A DNA stretch of 64,000 bases from Massilia sp. ZL223 (GCF_018119395.1 NZ_JAGPWD010000004.1:174162-238161); one strand, 5' to 3'. Shown: positions 39,192 through 49,166, numbered from the stretch's first letter. Program-made: numbers and translations. The notes: generated from the sequence alone by a model not told the origin.

Positions 39192-39311
39192 GCGGTGCTT
39201 TCTCTGGGCGTGGTTCAAGATGAAATCGGGGGCATTCTCGCACGAACCCGGCGCGTCTGCCCGCGCATATTTTCAGTCTAGCAACTTAACCTTTGCTTAA
39301 CTTCATACGCC

Positions 39312-40388
39312 TCAATCGCCCAGCGCCGCCAGCTGCTCGGCCTGGTGCTCGGCGGACAGCGCATTGGTCAGGTCGGCCAGGTCGCCGTCCATGATCATGT
39401 CGAGCTTGTACAGGGTCAGGTTGATGCGGTGGTCGGTCAGGCGTCCCTGCGGGAAGTTGTAGGTGCGGATGCGTTCGCTGCGGTCGCCCGAGCCGATCAG
39501 GCTCTTGCGGGTGGCGGCTTCCTTCGACTGCTGCTCGCGCAGCTGCACGTCCTTGATGCGCGCGGCCAGCACCTTCAGGGCCTGGGCCTTGTTCTTGTGC
39601 TGGCTGCGGTCGTCCTGGCACTCGACCACGATGCCGGTCGGCAGGTGGGTGATGCGTACCGCCGAATCGGTCTTGTTGATGTGCTGGCCGCCCGCGCCCG
39701 AGGCGCGGTAGGTATCGATGCGCAGGTCGGCCGGGTTGATGTTGACGTCCTCGACCTCGTCGGCTTCCGGCATCACCGCCACCGTGCAGGCCGAGGTGTG
39801 GATGCGGCCCTGGGTCTCGGTGGCCGGCACGCGCTGCACGCGGTGGCCGCCGGACTCGAACTTGAGCTTCGAGTACACGCCGTTGCCGATGATGCGCGCG
39901 ATGACTTCGCGGTAGCCGCCCAGGTCCGAGGCCGACTCCGACACGATCTCGACCTGCCAGCGGTTGCGTTCGGCGAAACGGGTGTACATGCGCAGCAGGT
40001 CGCCCGCGAACAGGGCCGATTCGTCGCCGCCGGTGCCGGCGCGGATCTCGAGGAAGATGTTGCGTTCGTCGTTGGCGTCCTTCGGCAGCAGCATTTTCTG
40101 CAGGTCCAGCTCCAGCTCCGCCAGGCGGCCTTTGCCGGATTCGATCTCTTCCTGCGCGAACTCCTTCATCTCCGGATCCGCCAGCAGTTCCTGGGCCGCC
40201 GCGATGTCGCCCAGCGCCTTCTGGTACTCGTGGTAGAGCGCGACCAGCGGCGACAGCTCGGCGTGCTCGCGGGTGAGCTTGCGGTAGTTGTCCATGTTCG
40301 CGGTCGCCCCCTCGTGCGAGAGCAATTCGTCCACTTCGACGAGGCGGTTGGCAAGTTGGTCCAGCTTGGCCAGCATGGAAGGTTTCAT
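39312..40388 (-). CDS. prfA: Peptide chain release factor 1
   Basis: 358 residues from the ATG at 40388 ([11 protein letters not shown]), matching the usual RF1 length. Recognises UAA and UAG: the tripeptide motif PAT is in [10 protein letters not shown] and the catalytic GGQ is in [15 protein letters not shown]. Located between hemA and dsbB/prmC on the same strand. Confidence 0.97.
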   Translation of the reverse strand: MKPSMLAKLDQLANRLVEVDELLSHEGATANMDNYRKLTREHAELSPLVALYHEYQKALGDIAAAQELLADPEMKEFAQEEIESGKGRLAELELDLQKMLLPKDANDERNIFLEIRAGTGGDESALFAGDLLRMYTRFAERNRWQVEIVSESASDLGGYREVIARIIGNGVYSKLKFESGGHRVQRVPATETQGRIHTSACTVAVMPEADEVEDVNINPADLRIDTYRASGAGGQHINKTDSAVRITHLPTGIVVECQDDRSQHKNKAQALKVLAARIKDVQLREQQSKEAATRKSLIGSGDRSERIRTYNFPQGRLTDHRINLTLYKLDMIMDGDLADLTNALSAEHQAEQLAALGD

Positions 40389-40481
40389 ACGGATTCCCGG
40401 AACAAGAAGAAAGGATCGAACAGGCGCCGCGGGGCGCGGCAAGGGCGCGCGTCCCGGCGGGACACGCAAGGCGAAGCGGCG

Positions 40482-41753
40482 CTAACGGCGGCTGCGGAAC
40501 AGCTGCGGCAGCAGGGTGGCCAGGCGGGCGCGCTCGTCGCCCTGGGCGTGGTGCAGGGCCTGTTGCGGGCCATGCAGGAACTTGGCGGCGAGGCCTTTGG
40601 ACAGCGCTTCGAGCACGGCTTCGGGATCGTCGCCGCGCGCCAGCAGCTTGCGGGCGCGCTCGAGTTCCGCCATGCGCAGCGCTTCGCTCGATTCGTGCAG
40701 CTCGCGGATCACCGGCACCATGGCGCGGTCGCCTACCCAGTGCATGAAGGATTCGACGCGCGCGTCGATGATGGCCTCGGCCTGCTTGACGGCGGCCTGG
40801 CGGTTTTCCATGCCGGTCTGGACCACCTGGGCCAGGTCGTCCACGGTATACAGGAAGACGTCGTCGAGGCGTGCGACTTCCGGCTCGATATCGCGCGGCA
40901 CGGCCAGGTCGACCATGAACACCGGGCGGTGGCGGCGCGCCTTGACCGCGCGCTCCACCAGGCCCAGGCCGATCAGGGGCAGGGTCGAGGCGGTGCAGGA
41001 GACCACGATGTCGAACTGGTGCAGGCAGTCGGGCAGGTCGGCCAGGCGGATCGCCTTGCCGTTGTAGCGGGTGGCCAGGGCTTCGCCGCGCTCCATGCTG
41101 CGGTTGGCGATGGTGACCGACTTCGGATTCTGGGCCGCGAAGTGGGCCGCGCACAGCTCGATCATTTCGCCGGCGCCGATGAACAGCACGTGCTGGTGGG
41201 CGATGCGGTCGAAGATGCGCTGCGATAAACGAACCGCGGCGGCGGCCATGGAGACGCTGTGGGCGCCGATCTCGGTGGTGCTGCGCACTTCCTTGGCCAC
41301 CGCGAAGCTGCGCTGGAACAGCTGGTGCAGGTAGGTGCCCAGGCCGCCCGCTTCTTCGGCGGTGCGCACTGCGTCCTTCATCTGGCCCAGGATCTGGGGT
41401 TCGCCCAGCACCATCGAATCCAGGCCGGAAGCGACGCGGAAGGCGTGGCGCACGGCGTCGTGCTGGGGGAGCAGGTAGAGGTGCGGACGCAGCTCGGCGT
41501 AGTTAAGCGCATGATAATGCGCCAGGAACTGGCCGGAGGCGTCGAGGGGATTCGGCAGGTTGCTTGCCGCGTAGAGTTCGGTGCGGTTGCAGGTCGACAG
41601 GATCGCCGCTTCCTCGCCGGTCGAACCCTGGCGCGAGAACCAGGTGCGCGCCGCCTGCACCGCGCGTCCGAGCTGGTCGGGCGCGAGCGCCAGCTGCTCG
41701 CGCAGCGAGACCGGTGCGGTGGTGTGGTTCAGGCCAACGGCGAGCAGTTGCAT
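40482..41753 (-). CDS. hemA: Glutamyl-tRNA reductase
   Basis: 423 residues. First step of C5 haem synthesis, reducing glutamyl-tRNA to glutamate-1-semialdehyde. Signature [10 protein letters not shown] contains the catalytic Cys; the NADPH domain begins [13 protein letters not shown], with [11 protein letters not shown] before it, and the C-terminal dimerisation helices are complete. First gene of the hemA-prfA-dsbB-prmC cluster. Confidence 0.97.
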   Translation of the reverse strand: MQLLAVGLNHTTAPVSLREQLALAPDQLGRAVQAARTWFSRQGSTGEEAAILSTCNRTELYAASNLPNPLDASGQFLAHYHALNYAELRPHLYLLPQHDAVRHAFRVASGLDSMVLGEPQILGQMKDAVRTAEEAGGLGTYLHQLFQRSFAVAKEVRSTTEIGAHSVSMAAAAVRLSQRIFDRIAHQHVLFIGAGEMIELCAAHFAAQNPKSVTIANRSMERGEALATRYNGKAIRLADLPDCLHQFDIVVSCTASTLPLIGLGLVERAVKARRHRPVFMVDLAVPRDIEPEVARLDDVFLYTVDDLAQVVQTGMENRQAAVKQAEAIIDARVESFMHWVGDRAMVPVIRELHESSEALRMAELERARKLLARGDDPEAVLEALSKGLAAKFLHGPQQALHHAQGDERARLATLLPQLFRSRR

Positions 41754-41783
41754 TCGGGGACGGGGGTCGACAGGTATGCACCC

Positions 41784-41789
41784 ATTATA
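41784..41789 (-). promoter_or_regulatory. Possible -10 box for hemA
   Basis: A perfect TATAAT on the minus strand, 30 bases upstream of the hemA ATG; no clear -35 box. The site lies between hemA and the response regulator gene. Confidence 0.45.
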
Positions 41790-41832
41790 CCCTCAGGCCA
41801 GCAGGGTTTCAGCGGATACCGCCGAGGGGGGC

Positions 41833-42522
41833 TCAGGCGCCCAGCTTTTCCAGGCGGTAGCCGTAGCTGTAGACCGGCACCAGGCGGAAACCGTTCTCCG
41901 GGCGCAGGTGCAGCTTGTTGCGTACGCGCGAGACGTGGGTGTCCATGGTGCGCGAAGGGACATCGGTATCGCGCACCCAGACCGACTCGTGGATGTAGGC
42001 GCGCGACAGCGGGCGGCCGATGTTACGGAAGAACAGCAGCGCCAGCGAGAACTCTTTCTGGGTCACGTCGATGACCGAACCGTCCTTCAGCAGGCGGCCG
42101 GGACGGGTTTCGAAGACATAGGGGCCGAACTGCAGCTGCTCGGCGCTGTTCTGCGAGGGGTAGGCGCGGCGCAGCAGGGCCGAGACACGGGCCACCAGCT
42201 CGCCGCGGCGCAGCGGCTTGACCAGGTAGTCGTCGGCGCCGGCGCTGACGCCGTCGATGATGTCGTCTTCGGCATTGTTGCCGACGAGGAAGATGACCGG
42301 TGCGGTCGGCGCCAGCTTTTCCTTGGCGCGGCGCAGCACCTCGGCACCGTCGAGGTCAGGAACGTTCCAGTCCATGACCAGCATATCCGCACTGTCCTTG
42401 CGAAGCTGCCCCAGCAGCTCCTTGGCGCTATCAAACGATTGGCAGCTGTGGCCAGCAGCGCTCAGCACCTGGCAGATCAGGTCTGCCTGGCTACGGTCTT
42501 GTTCAAGAACGGCGATCTTCAT
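41833..42522 (-). CDS. Orphan OmpR-family response regulator
   Basis: 229 residues. Receiver domain with phospho-acceptor Asp in LVMDWNVPDLDG and the conserved Lys in YLVKPLRRGEL; the Asp pair after beta-1 is reduced to EQD. The C-terminal winged helix (VTQKEFSLALLFFRNIG to DTHVSRVRNKL) is complete. No sensor kinase is adjacent, so the partner is unknown. A perfect inverted repeat lies 25-44 bases upstream of the start, which may be an autoregulatory site. Confidence 0.9.
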   Translation of the reverse strand: MKIAVLEQDRSQADLICQVLSAAGHSCQSFDSAKELLGQLRKDSADMLVMDWNVPDLDGAEVLRRAKEKLAPTAPVIFLVGNNAEDDIIDGVSAGADDYLVKPLRRGELVARVSALLRRAYPSQNSAEQLQFGPYVFETRPGRLLKDGSVIDVTQKEFSLALLFFRNIGRPLSRAYIHESVWVRDTDVPSRTMDTHVSRVRNKLHLRPENGFRLVPVYSYGYRLEKLGA

Positions 42523-42546
42523 GTTGACGCTTATAAAAAGTTGCCT

Positions 42547-42566
42547 TTGTAGGAAGTGTCCTACAA
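42547..42566. promoter_or_regulatory. Inverted repeat upstream of the response regulator
   Basis: TTGTAGGA-AGTG-TCCTACAA, a perfect 8-bp inverted repeat in the AT-rich region between the divergent response regulator and DUF697-like genes. Candidate operator or leader hairpin. Confidence 0.4.
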
Positions 42567-42730
42567 GGTTAAACCAAATATATCAGACTTTCACAAAATA
42601 GTGCTACAGATAAACACCGAATTTACATTTGCAACTACAGATCTGTTGTGTGAAAGGGACCACTAAGCAATTTCTACTATGGGAGTACACTCGAAACACG
42701 GTTTTCCAACATCTACAGCGAGGTGACGAT

Positions 42731-43315
42731 ATGTTGTTTCGACGCAAAAACAAGATCGACGAGTCGGGCCGCGTGCCCGTGACCGGAACCCAGATCGAGC
42801 AAGCGCGCCAGCGTTGCCTGCAGGTCGTGAAGAAGCGCGCGGCCATGTCGGCCGGCGTGGCGGCGATCCCGCTGCCGGGCATGGACATCCTGTCGGACGC
42901 GACCGGCTTCGCCGTGCTGGTGGACGAAGTCAACAAGGAATTCGGCCTGACCCAGGCGCAGATCGAGAAGCTGACCCCGCGCCTGCGCCGGATCGCCTAT
43001 GAGGCGGCCGCTTCGGTGGGCGGCATGATGGTCGGGAAGATGGTGACGCGCAGGCTGGTGATGGGCCTGTTCAAGCGCTCGGCCGGGAAGATGGCGGCCA
43101 AGTCGACCGCCAGGTTCGTGCCGCTGGCCGGGCAGCTGGCCTCGGCGGCGATCGGCTATGCCTTGTTCAAGAAGATGGGCGACCAGCACGTGGAAGCCTG
43201 CGCCAAGGTGGCGCGTGCGCTGGAAGCGGAGACCGGCAAGGAATTCGACAATGTGTCGCCGATGCCGGCCGCGGGCAAGGGCTTCGAAGGCGAGTCGCCG
43301 ATGCCGGTGATGTAA
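42731..43315 (+). CDS. DUF697-like protein
   Basis: 194 residues from the ATG at 42731. Two conserved-looking stretches are AAIPLPGMDILSDATGFAVL and, later, ARFVPLAGQLASAAIGYALF, separated by a helical segment. The repeated hydrophobic 'P-x-G-x' pattern resembles DUF697, the C-terminal domain of GTPase-linked YcjF-type proteins, but no GTPase domain is attached. Peripheral or membrane-inserted helices are likely. Divergent from the response regulator. Assignment tentative. Confidence 0.6.
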   Translation: MLFRRKNKIDESGRVPVTGTQIEQARQRCLQVVKKRAAMSAGVAAIPLPGMDILSDATGFAVLVDEVNKEFGLTQAQIEKLTPRLRRIAYEAAASVGGMMVGKMVTRRLVMGLFKRSAGKMAAKSTARFVPLAGQLASAAIGYALFKKMGDQHVEACAKVARALEAETGKEFDNVSPMPAAGKGFEGESPMPVM

Positions 43316-43365
43316 ACGACGATGCCCGCGCGAGGCGGGCATCCAGTGGGAGCGCCTGAAGAAAA

Positions 43366-43617
43366 TCAGGCGTCCGGCAGCACGACGTTCACATCGAGCA
43401 CTTCCAGGTTGCCCTGGCGGTCGAGCGAGATCTTGATGTCGTCCGGGTTGACCTTGGTGTACTTCGAGATCACCTCGATCAGCTCGCGGTGCAGGGCCGG
43501 CAGGAAGTCCGGGCCGGTGCGGCTGCTGCGTTCGCGCGCGATGATGATCTGCAGGCGTTCCTTGGCGGCTGTCGCGCTCTTCTTTTTTTCCGGGAAGAGG
43601 AAATTAAGCAGCGGCAT
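43366..43617 (-). CDS. minE: Cell division topological specificity factor MinE
   Basis: 83 residues. The N-terminal amphipathic/MinD-binding part ([26 protein letters not shown]) and the C-terminal topological domain ([20 protein letters not shown]) are complete. It drives MinD off the membrane, producing the pole-to-pole oscillation that places the septum. One base separates it from minD. Confidence 0.97.
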   Translation of the reverse strand: MPLLNFLFPEKKKSATAAKERLQIIIARERSSRTGPDFLPALHRELIEVISKYTKVNPDDIKISLDRQGNLEVLDVNVVLPDA

Positions 43618-43618
43618 A

Positions 43619-44434
43619 TCACTTGGCTCCGAAAATGCGCTGGAACAGGCCCGGCTTCTCGTAGTTCGTGAAGCGCAGCGGACGTTCCTCGCCCAGGAAA
43701 CGGGCGACCACGTCTTCGTAGGCGTCAGCCACGTCGGTGCCCTTGAAATGGATGGCCGGGTTGCCCTGGTTCGATGCGTGCAGCACCGATTCCGATTCCG
43801 GGATGATGCCGATCAGCGGAATGCGCAGGATTTCCTGCACATCCTGGTAGGACAGCATTTCGTCGGCTTCGACGCGCTTCGGCGAGTAGCGGGTGATCAG
43901 GAGGTGTTCCTTGACCGGCTCCGAACCGCTCTGGGCGCGGCGCGACTTGGCCTGCAGGATGCCCAGGATGCGGTCCGAGTCGCGCACCGAGGACACTTCC
44001 GGGTTGGTCACGACGATCGCCTCGTCGGCGAAGGTCAGGGCCATCAGGGCGCCGTGCTCGATGCCGGCCGGCGAATCGCAGACGATGAAGTCGAAGCCCA
44101 TCTTGACCATGTCGTTGAGCACGTTCTCGACGCCTTCTTCGCTCAGCGCGTCCTTGTCGCGGGTCTGCGAGGCCGGCAGGATGAACAGGTTGTCGCAGTG
44201 CTTGTCCTTGATCAGCGCCTGGTTCAGGGTCGCCTCGCCGTTGATCACGTTGATCAGGTCGTACACCACGCGGCGTTCGCAGCCCATGATCAGGTCGAGG
44301 TTACGCAGGCCGACGTCGAAGTCGATGACCGCGGTCTTGTAGCCGCGCATGGCCAGCCCGGTCGAGAAGCTCGCGCTCGAGGTCGTCTTGCCCACACCGC
44401 CCTTGCCGGACGTCACAACAATAATTCTTGCCAC
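43619..44434 (-). CDS. minD: Septum site-determining ATPase MinD
   Basis: 271 residues. Deviant Walker A motif [12 protein letters not shown] at the N-terminus, switch regions [12 protein letters not shown] and [11 protein letters not shown], and a C-terminal amphipathic membrane-targeting helix ending [11 protein letters not shown]. It recruits MinC and MinE to the membrane. Middle gene of minC-minD-minE. Confidence 0.98.
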   Translation of the reverse strand: MARIIVVTSGKGGVGKTTSSASFSTGLAMRGYKTAVIDFDVGLRNLDLIMGCERRVVYDLINVINGEATLNQALIKDKHCDNLFILPASQTRDKDALSEEGVENVLNDMVKMGFDFIVCDSPAGIEHGALMALTFADEAIVVTNPEVSSVRDSDRILGILQAKSRRAQSGSEPVKEHLLITRYSPKRVEADEMLSYQDVQEILRIPLIGIIPESESVLHASNQGNPAIHFKGTDVADAYEDVVARFLGEERPLRFTNYEKPGLFQRIFGAK

Positions 44435-44469
44435 AAAAAAGTCCTTTTCAATATCTGTGAGTTCGGGAT

Positions 44470-45261
44470 TCAGGCGCGCGGCGATGCCGGGCCCAGCGAC
44501 TGGATGTCGATCCGGTCGCCGACCAGCCGGACCTGGGCCGGCTGGCGCGCCTGGTTGTTCGGGAATCCTTCGTCGAAGGTGCGGTAGACGCCGGCGATCG
44601 ACACCAGCTCGGGCTGCATCGTCAGGGCGAAGATGCGCGCCCCGGCGTCTCCCGACGCGCCCGCCAGCGCCCGTCCGTTGAGCGGCGCATACACGTGGAT
44701 GCTGCCGTCGGCGATGATTTCCGCGCCGTTGTTGACCACCGCCGTGATGATCAGGTCGCTGCCGCGCGCATAGATGCGCTGGCCGGCCCGCACCGGGGTG
44801 TCGATGATCATGGCCGTCGGGGCCGGGACGGGAGCCGCCGCCGGAGCAGGGGCCGGTTCCGCCACCGGCACCGGCGCCGCGACCGGCGCGGGAACAGGGG
44901 CAGCCGCAGCCGCCGGCGCGGCGCTCTCCGGCGCGCGCACGCCGCTCGAGCCGTCGTCCAGCGCCAGGCCGTGGGCGCGGATCGCCTCGGCCATCGCCGG
45001 GCTGGCGCCGCGCACCGCCACGGCATTGAGCCGGTATTTCTTGAGCAGCGCCACCAGGGCCGGCCAGTCGATGGCCGGGGTCTCGTGCGCGATCGCCGCC
45101 ACGTCGATCACCGCGAATTCGTCTTCGAAGAAGTCGGACACGCCGCCGGTCATCTGGGTCAGGGCCGCATCGATGGCCACCGGATCGGCCGAGTGCAGGA
45201 TCGTCGAGATGGCGACGACCGTGGAGATCTTGATTTCGATGGGCAGCGTGGTTTTCGGCAT
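44470..45261 (-). CDS. minC: Septum site-determining protein MinC
   Basis: 263 residues from the ATG at 45261 (MPKTTLPIEIKIS). Inhibits FtsZ polymerisation. N-terminal domain to about residue 110, then a long Ala/Pro linker of about 45 residues, then the beta-helix C-terminal domain that binds MinD (AGQRIYARGSDLIITAVVN, NGAEIIADGSIHVY, GRALAGASGD). The linker is unusually long and low in complexity. Starts the min operon. Confidence 0.96.
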   Translation of the reverse strand: MPKTTLPIEIKISTVVAISTILHSADPVAIDAALTQMTGGVSDFFEDEFAVIDVAAIAHETPAIDWPALVALLKKYRLNAVAVRGASPAMAEAIRAHGLALDDGSSGVRAPESAAPAAAAAPVPAPVAAPVPVAEPAPAPAAAPVPAPTAMIIDTPVRAGQRIYARGSDLIITAVVNNGAEIIADGSIHVYAPLNGRALAGASGDAGARIFALTMQPELVSIAGVYRTFDEGFPNNQARQPAQVRLVGDRIDIQSLGPASPRA

Positions 45262-45413
45262 AAAACAGGAGTGGTTGGCGTTGCGCTCGTGCATTCTACT
45301 GTGAAATTTACAGAAAAGGTCGTCGCGGATAAATGATTCTTAGTGGAAATTGATGCTTTGCCAAACCCAAAAAATTAAGTCGCGCCATAGGCCGAAAGGC
45401 GGTTCTACAGCGG

Positions 45414-45441
45414 TTGTATTCTGTGAATAAGCTGATAAGAT
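45414..45441 (+). promoter_or_regulatory. Possible sigma-70 promoter for phaA
   Basis: TTGTAT (45414-45419), a 16-base spacer and TAAGAT (45436-45441), in the AT-rich region about 140 bases upstream of the phaA ATG. Confidence 0.35.
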
Positions 45442-45519
45442 TGATTTTGCTCAAACTAGAGTAGAGCACCGTACGTAATATGCTTGGGTTTCGCACCCCT
45501 CGCGCCAATCAAGGGATGC

Positions 45520-45566
45520 CGGCGGCTCCGGCCGCCGTCTCGACCAACCCGGCCCGAACGGGCCGG
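45520..45566 (+). promoter_or_regulatory. Two tandem tetraloop hairpins in the phaA leader
   Basis: CGGCGGC-TCCG-GCCGCCG (45520-45537) and CCGGCCC-GAAC-GGGCCGG (45549-45566), each a perfect 7-bp stem, end just ahead of the ribosome site ACGGAG. Confidence 0.5.
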
Positions 45567-45582
45567 CAGAACGGAGATCGAC

Positions 45583-46761
45583 ATGGAAGACGTAGTCATC
45601 GTGGCCGCTGGCCGCACTGCCGTCGGCAAGTTCGGCGGCACGCTCGCCAAGATCCCAGCCGCCGAACTGGGCGCGCATGTGATCCGCCACCTCCTGGGCA
45701 AGACGGGCATCGATCCCGCTTCCATCAGCGAGGTCATCATGGGCCAGGTGCTCACCGCCGGCGTGGGCCAGAATCCGGGCCGCCAGGCGTCCATCAAGGC
45801 GGGCCTGCCCGACATGGTGCCGGCCTACACCATCAACAAGGTCTGCGGCAGCGGCCTCAAGGCCACCCACCTGGCCACCCAGGCGATCCGCTGCGGCGAC
45901 GCCGGCATCATCATCGCCGGCGGCCAGGAGAACATGAGCGCCGCGCCGCACGTGCTCAACGGCTCGCGCGACGGCTTCCGCATGGGCGACATCAAGATGA
46001 CCGACACGATGATCGTGGACGGCCTGTGGGATGTCTACAACCAGTACCACATGGGGGTGACGGCCGAGAACGTCGCGCGCAAGTACGAAGTCTCGCGCGC
46101 CGAGCAGGACGAATTCGCGCTGCAGTCGCAGCTCAAGGCCGAGGCCGCCCAGAAGGAAGGCCGCTTCAAGGACGAGATCATCCCGATCGAGATCCCGTCC
46201 AAGAAGGGCGCGATCGTGTTCGACAGCGACGAATACCCGAAGCACGGCACCACGCTGGAAGCGCTGGCCAGCCTGCGCCCGGCCTTCAACAAGGAAGGCA
46301 CCGTCACCGCCGGCAACGCGTCCGGCCTGAACGATGGCGCGGCCGCCGTGATCATGATGGGCGCCTCCAAGGCGCGCGAACTGGGCCTGGCCCCGCTGGC
46401 GCGCATCAAGGCCTACGCATCGGCCGGCATCGACCCGACCATCATGGGCATGGGACCGGTCTCGGCCTCGCGCCTGTGCCTGCAGAAGGCCGGCTGGCGC
46501 CACGAGGACGTGGATCTGATGGAAATCAACGAGGCGTTCGCCGCCCAGGCCATTGCCGTCAACAAGGAAATGGGCTGGGATACCTCGAAGATCAATGTGA
46601 ACGGCGGCGCGATCGCGCTGGGCCACCCGATCGGTGCGTCCGGCTGCCGTGTCCTGGTCACCCTGCTGCACGAAATGGCCCGGCGCGACGCCAAGCGCGG
46701 CCTGGCCAGCCTGTGCATCGGCGGCGGCATGGGCGTGGCGCTGGCAGTCGAACGCGACTGA
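45583..46761 (+). CDS. phaA: Acetyl-CoA acetyltransferase (beta-ketothiolase)
   Basis: 392 residues from the ATG at 45583 (GGAG ribosome site). Condenses two acetyl-CoA to acetoacetyl-CoA. Acyl-accepting Cys at residue 88 in [21 protein letters not shown], the His in [14 protein letters not shown] and the second catalytic Cys in [11 protein letters not shown] are all present. Followed 59 bases later by phaB, so it probably serves polyhydroxybutyrate synthesis; a general role in fatty-acid or ketone metabolism is also possible. phaC is not in the window. Confidence 0.95.
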   Translation: MEDVVIVAAGRTAVGKFGGTLAKIPAAELGAHVIRHLLGKTGIDPASISEVIMGQVLTAGVGQNPGRQASIKAGLPDMVPAYTINKVCGSGLKATHLATQAIRCGDAGIIIAGGQENMSAAPHVLNGSRDGFRMGDIKMTDTMIVDGLWDVYNQYHMGVTAENVARKYEVSRAEQDEFALQSQLKAEAAQKEGRFKDEIIPIEIPSKKGAIVFDSDEYPKHGTTLEALASLRPAFNKEGTVTAGNASGLNDGAAAVIMMGASKARELGLAPLARIKAYASAGIDPTIMGMGPVSASRLCLQKAGWRHEDVDLMEINEAFAAQAIAVNKEMGWDTSKINVNGGAIALGHPIGASGCRVLVTLLHEMARRDAKRGLASLCIGGGMGVALAVERD

Positions 46762-46820
46762 CAGGCGATCCATATACGGGGATGTTAGGGAAGTGACGAA
46801 TACCAACACTGGAGAGAACA

Positions 46821-47561
46821 ATGGCTAGAGTAGCATTAGTAACGGGCGGCATGGGCGGCCTGGGCGAAGCGGTGTGCCTCAAACTGGCCGCGCTGGGATA
46901 TACGGTCGTCACTACTTTTTCGCCGGGTAACAAGAAGGTCGACGGCTGGCTCAGCAGCATGCGCGAGCAGGGCCACGACTTCAAGGCCTACGCCTGCGAC
47001 GTGTCGGACTACGACTCGGCCCAGGAATGCGTGCGCCAGGTGGTGCAGGACATCGGCCCGGTCGACGTGCTGGTCAACAACGCCGGCATTACCCGCGACA
47101 TGACCTTCAAGAAAATGGACAAGGTCAATTGGGATGCGGTCATGAAGACCAACCTGGACTCGGTCTTCAACATGACCAAGCCGGTCTGCGACAGCATGGT
47201 CGAGCGCGGCTGGGGCCGCATCATCAACATCTCGTCGGTGAACGGCCAGAAGGGCGCCTTCGGCCAGACCAACTACTCGGCGGCCAAGGCCGGCATGCAC
47301 GGCTTCACCAAGGCGCTGGCGCTGGAAGTGGCGCGCAAGGGCGTGACCGTCAACACCATCTCGCCGGGCTACATCGGCACCAAGATGGTGATGGACATCC
47401 CGAGCGAAGTCCTGGAAACCAAGATCATCCCGCAGATTCCGATGGGCCGCCTGGGCAAGCCGGAAGAAGTGGCTGGTCTGGTCGCCTTCCTGGCTTCCGA
47501 CGACGCGGCTTTCGTCACCGGCGCCAACATCGCCATCAACGGCGGCCAGCACATGTTCTGA
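46821..47561 (+). CDS. phaB: Acetoacetyl-CoA reductase
   Basis: 246 residues, short-chain dehydrogenase. Cofactor loop TGGMGGLGEAV, structural NNAG motif in LVNNAGITRD, catalytic Ser-Tyr-Lys in INISSVNGQKGAFGQTNYSAAKAG and C-terminal GANIAINGGQHMF, which is characteristic of PhaB. NADPH-dependent reduction of acetoacetyl-CoA to (R)-3-hydroxybutyryl-CoA. Ends in a rho-independent terminator. Confidence 0.96.
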   Translation: MARVALVTGGMGGLGEAVCLKLAALGYTVVTTFSPGNKKVDGWLSSMREQGHDFKAYACDVSDYDSAQECVRQVVQDIGPVDVLVNNAGITRDMTFKKMDKVNWDAVMKTNLDSVFNMTKPVCDSMVERGWGRIINISSVNGQKGAFGQTNYSAAKAGMHGFTKALALEVARKGVTVNTISPGYIGTKMVMDIPSEVLETKIIPQIPMGRLGKPEEVAGLVAFLASDDAAFVTGANIAINGGQHMF

Positions 47562-47602
47562 TCCGCATGGCTTGATCACACCGATCTGCGCTTGCGCTCT
47601 CG

Positions 47603-47632
47603 GCCCGGTCCAGTAATGGCCGGGCTTTTTTT
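47603..47632 (+). terminator. Rho-independent terminator of phaAB
   Basis: GCCCGGTC pairs with GGCCGGGC (one G-T pair) across a 7-base loop, followed by seven T residues. Confidence 0.85.
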
Positions 47633-47791
47633 CGGCTGTTTCCGGCTTCACGATGCGCGTGACACGCGAGCTTCCATGCCCCTTGTCACATACGCGAGCG
47701 CGCACTGGCGCCAGGCCGCCGATCGCGGTGCCGCACGATGCCGCCGCCATTTACAATGGCATGGTCTCCACCTGGCATGAAGAGGAAACCG

Positions 47792-49117
47792 ATGTCTACC
47801 TTGCCGCATGGCGCGCTGGCGCTGTCCAGCCTCGACGAACAAGTGCTGCTCCCCGGCACCAAGGGCCTGCCCCTGCGCGAACCCTTGCGCCAGGGCGCGA
47901 TCGGCGTGCAGGGCTGGAACGTGCTGCGCGGCGACACCAGCTTCCCGGTGGCGGTGCTGAAGGATGCCGCGTTGCGCCACAACCTCGACTGGATGCGCCG
48001 CTTCTGCGAGCGCCATGGCGTCACCCTGGCGCCGCACGGCAAGACCACGATGAGTCCGCAGCTGTTCGGCGCCCAGCTGGCCAATGGCGCCTGGGGAATC
48101 ACCCTGGCCACAGCCGCCCAGGTGCAGATAGCGCACCGTTTCGGCGTGCGCCGCGTGCTGCTGGCCAACCAGCTGGTGGGCCGCGCCGACATCGCGGCCG
48201 TGCTCGACCTGCTGCACGGCGACCCCGACTTCGAATGCGTGGTGCTGGCCGATTCCCCGGCCGGCGCTGAGCGCCTGGCGCGCGCGGTGCGGGAAACAGG
48301 ACTCGCGCGTCCGCTCCCGGTGCTGGTCGAGCTCGGCCTGGCCGGCAAGCGCGCCGGCTGCCGCACGCCTGAGGCGGCGATGGCGGTGGCGCGCCAGGTC
48401 GCCGGCGCCCGGGGCCTGGTCCTGGCCGGCTTCGAAGGCTACGAAGGCCTGCTCGTCACCAGCGACCGCGCCGCCGATGTGCGCGCGGTGAACGATTTCC
48501 TGGCCCAGCTCACCGCCCTGGTGCGCGCCGCCGACGAGGAAACGCTGTTCGGCACACCGGAAATTCTGCTCTCGGCCGGCGGCTCGGCCTATTTCGACCT
48601 GGTGGCGCGCGGCTTCGCGGGTGTCCATGGCCTGTCGCGCCCGGTGCGCGCGGTGCTGCGCAGCGGCTGCTACCTGACGTCGGACCACGGCACCTACCTG
48701 CGCCACATCGCCGAGATCGAGGAGCGCGAAGGCGCGCAGGAACAAGGCCTGCAACCGGCCCTGGAAGTCTGGAGCATGGTGCAGTCGCGCCCCGAGCCGA
48801 CCCTGGCGATCCTGACCATGGGCAAGCGCGACGCGTCCTATGACGCCGACCTGCCGGTGCCGCTGTATACCCACCGCCCGGACAGCGGCGCATCCAGCCC
48901 GAGCACGCTGCCGCCGGGCTGCACGATCTTCAAGCTCAACGACCAGCACGCCTACCTGCGCCTGCCCGAGGGCGACCCGCTGTGCGACAGCATGGCGGTG
49001 GGCGACCTGGTCGGCTGCGGCATCTCGCATCCCTGCACCACCTTCGACAAGTGGCAGCTGCTGCTGGCGGTGGACGAGGCCTATACGGTGCGCTACGCCC
49101 TGAACACCTTCTTCTGA
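47792..49117 (+). CDS. D-serine dehydratase-like / D-threonine aldolase-like PLP enzyme
   Basis: 441 residues from the ATG at 47792 (AGAGGAAA ribosome site); an ATG at 47777 is possible. Alanine-racemase-like N-terminal barrel with the PLP Lys in LAPHGKTTMSPQ, then a D-serine-dehydratase-type C-terminal domain with metal-binding His and Cys in GCGISHPCTTFDKW. Such enzymes deaminate or cleave D-amino acids such as D-serine or D-threonine. Exact substrate cannot be assigned. Confidence 0.88.
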   Translation: MSTLPHGALALSSLDEQVLLPGTKGLPLREPLRQGAIGVQGWNVLRGDTSFPVAVLKDAALRHNLDWMRRFCERHGVTLAPHGKTTMSPQLFGAQLANGAWGITLATAAQVQIAHRFGVRRVLLANQLVGRADIAAVLDLLHGDPDFECVVLADSPAGAERLARAVRETGLARPLPVLVELGLAGKRAGCRTPEAAMAVARQVAGARGLVLAGFEGYEGLLVTSDRAADVRAVNDFLAQLTALVRAADEETLFGTPEILLSAGGSAYFDLVARGFAGVHGLSRPVRAVLRSGCYLTSDHGTYLRHIAEIEEREGAQEQGLQPALEVWSMVQSRPEPTLAILTMGKRDASYDADLPVPLYTHRPDSGASSPSTLPPGCTIFKLNDQHAYLRLPEGDPLCDSMAVGDLVGCGISHPCTTFDKWQLLLAVDEAYTVRYALNTFF

Positions 49118-49132
49118 CGGGGCGCGGTAGGC

Positions 49133-49138
49133 TACAAT
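49133..49138 (+). promoter_or_regulatory. Possible -10 box for prolyl aminopeptidase
   Basis: TACAAT 29 bases before the ATG, in the short gap after the PLP enzyme gene; no clear -35. Confidence 0.3.
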
Positions 49139-49166
49139 CGGCTTCCACCTCCTGCAAAGAGCCGCC

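Larger units (their letters stand above)
45262..45582. other. Divergent intergenic region between minC and phaA
   Basis: About 320 bases. The left two thirds is AT-rich and should hold both the minC and phaA promoters; the right third is the phaA leader with two GC-rich tetraloop hairpins. No coding sequence is convincing here. Confidence 0.6.
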
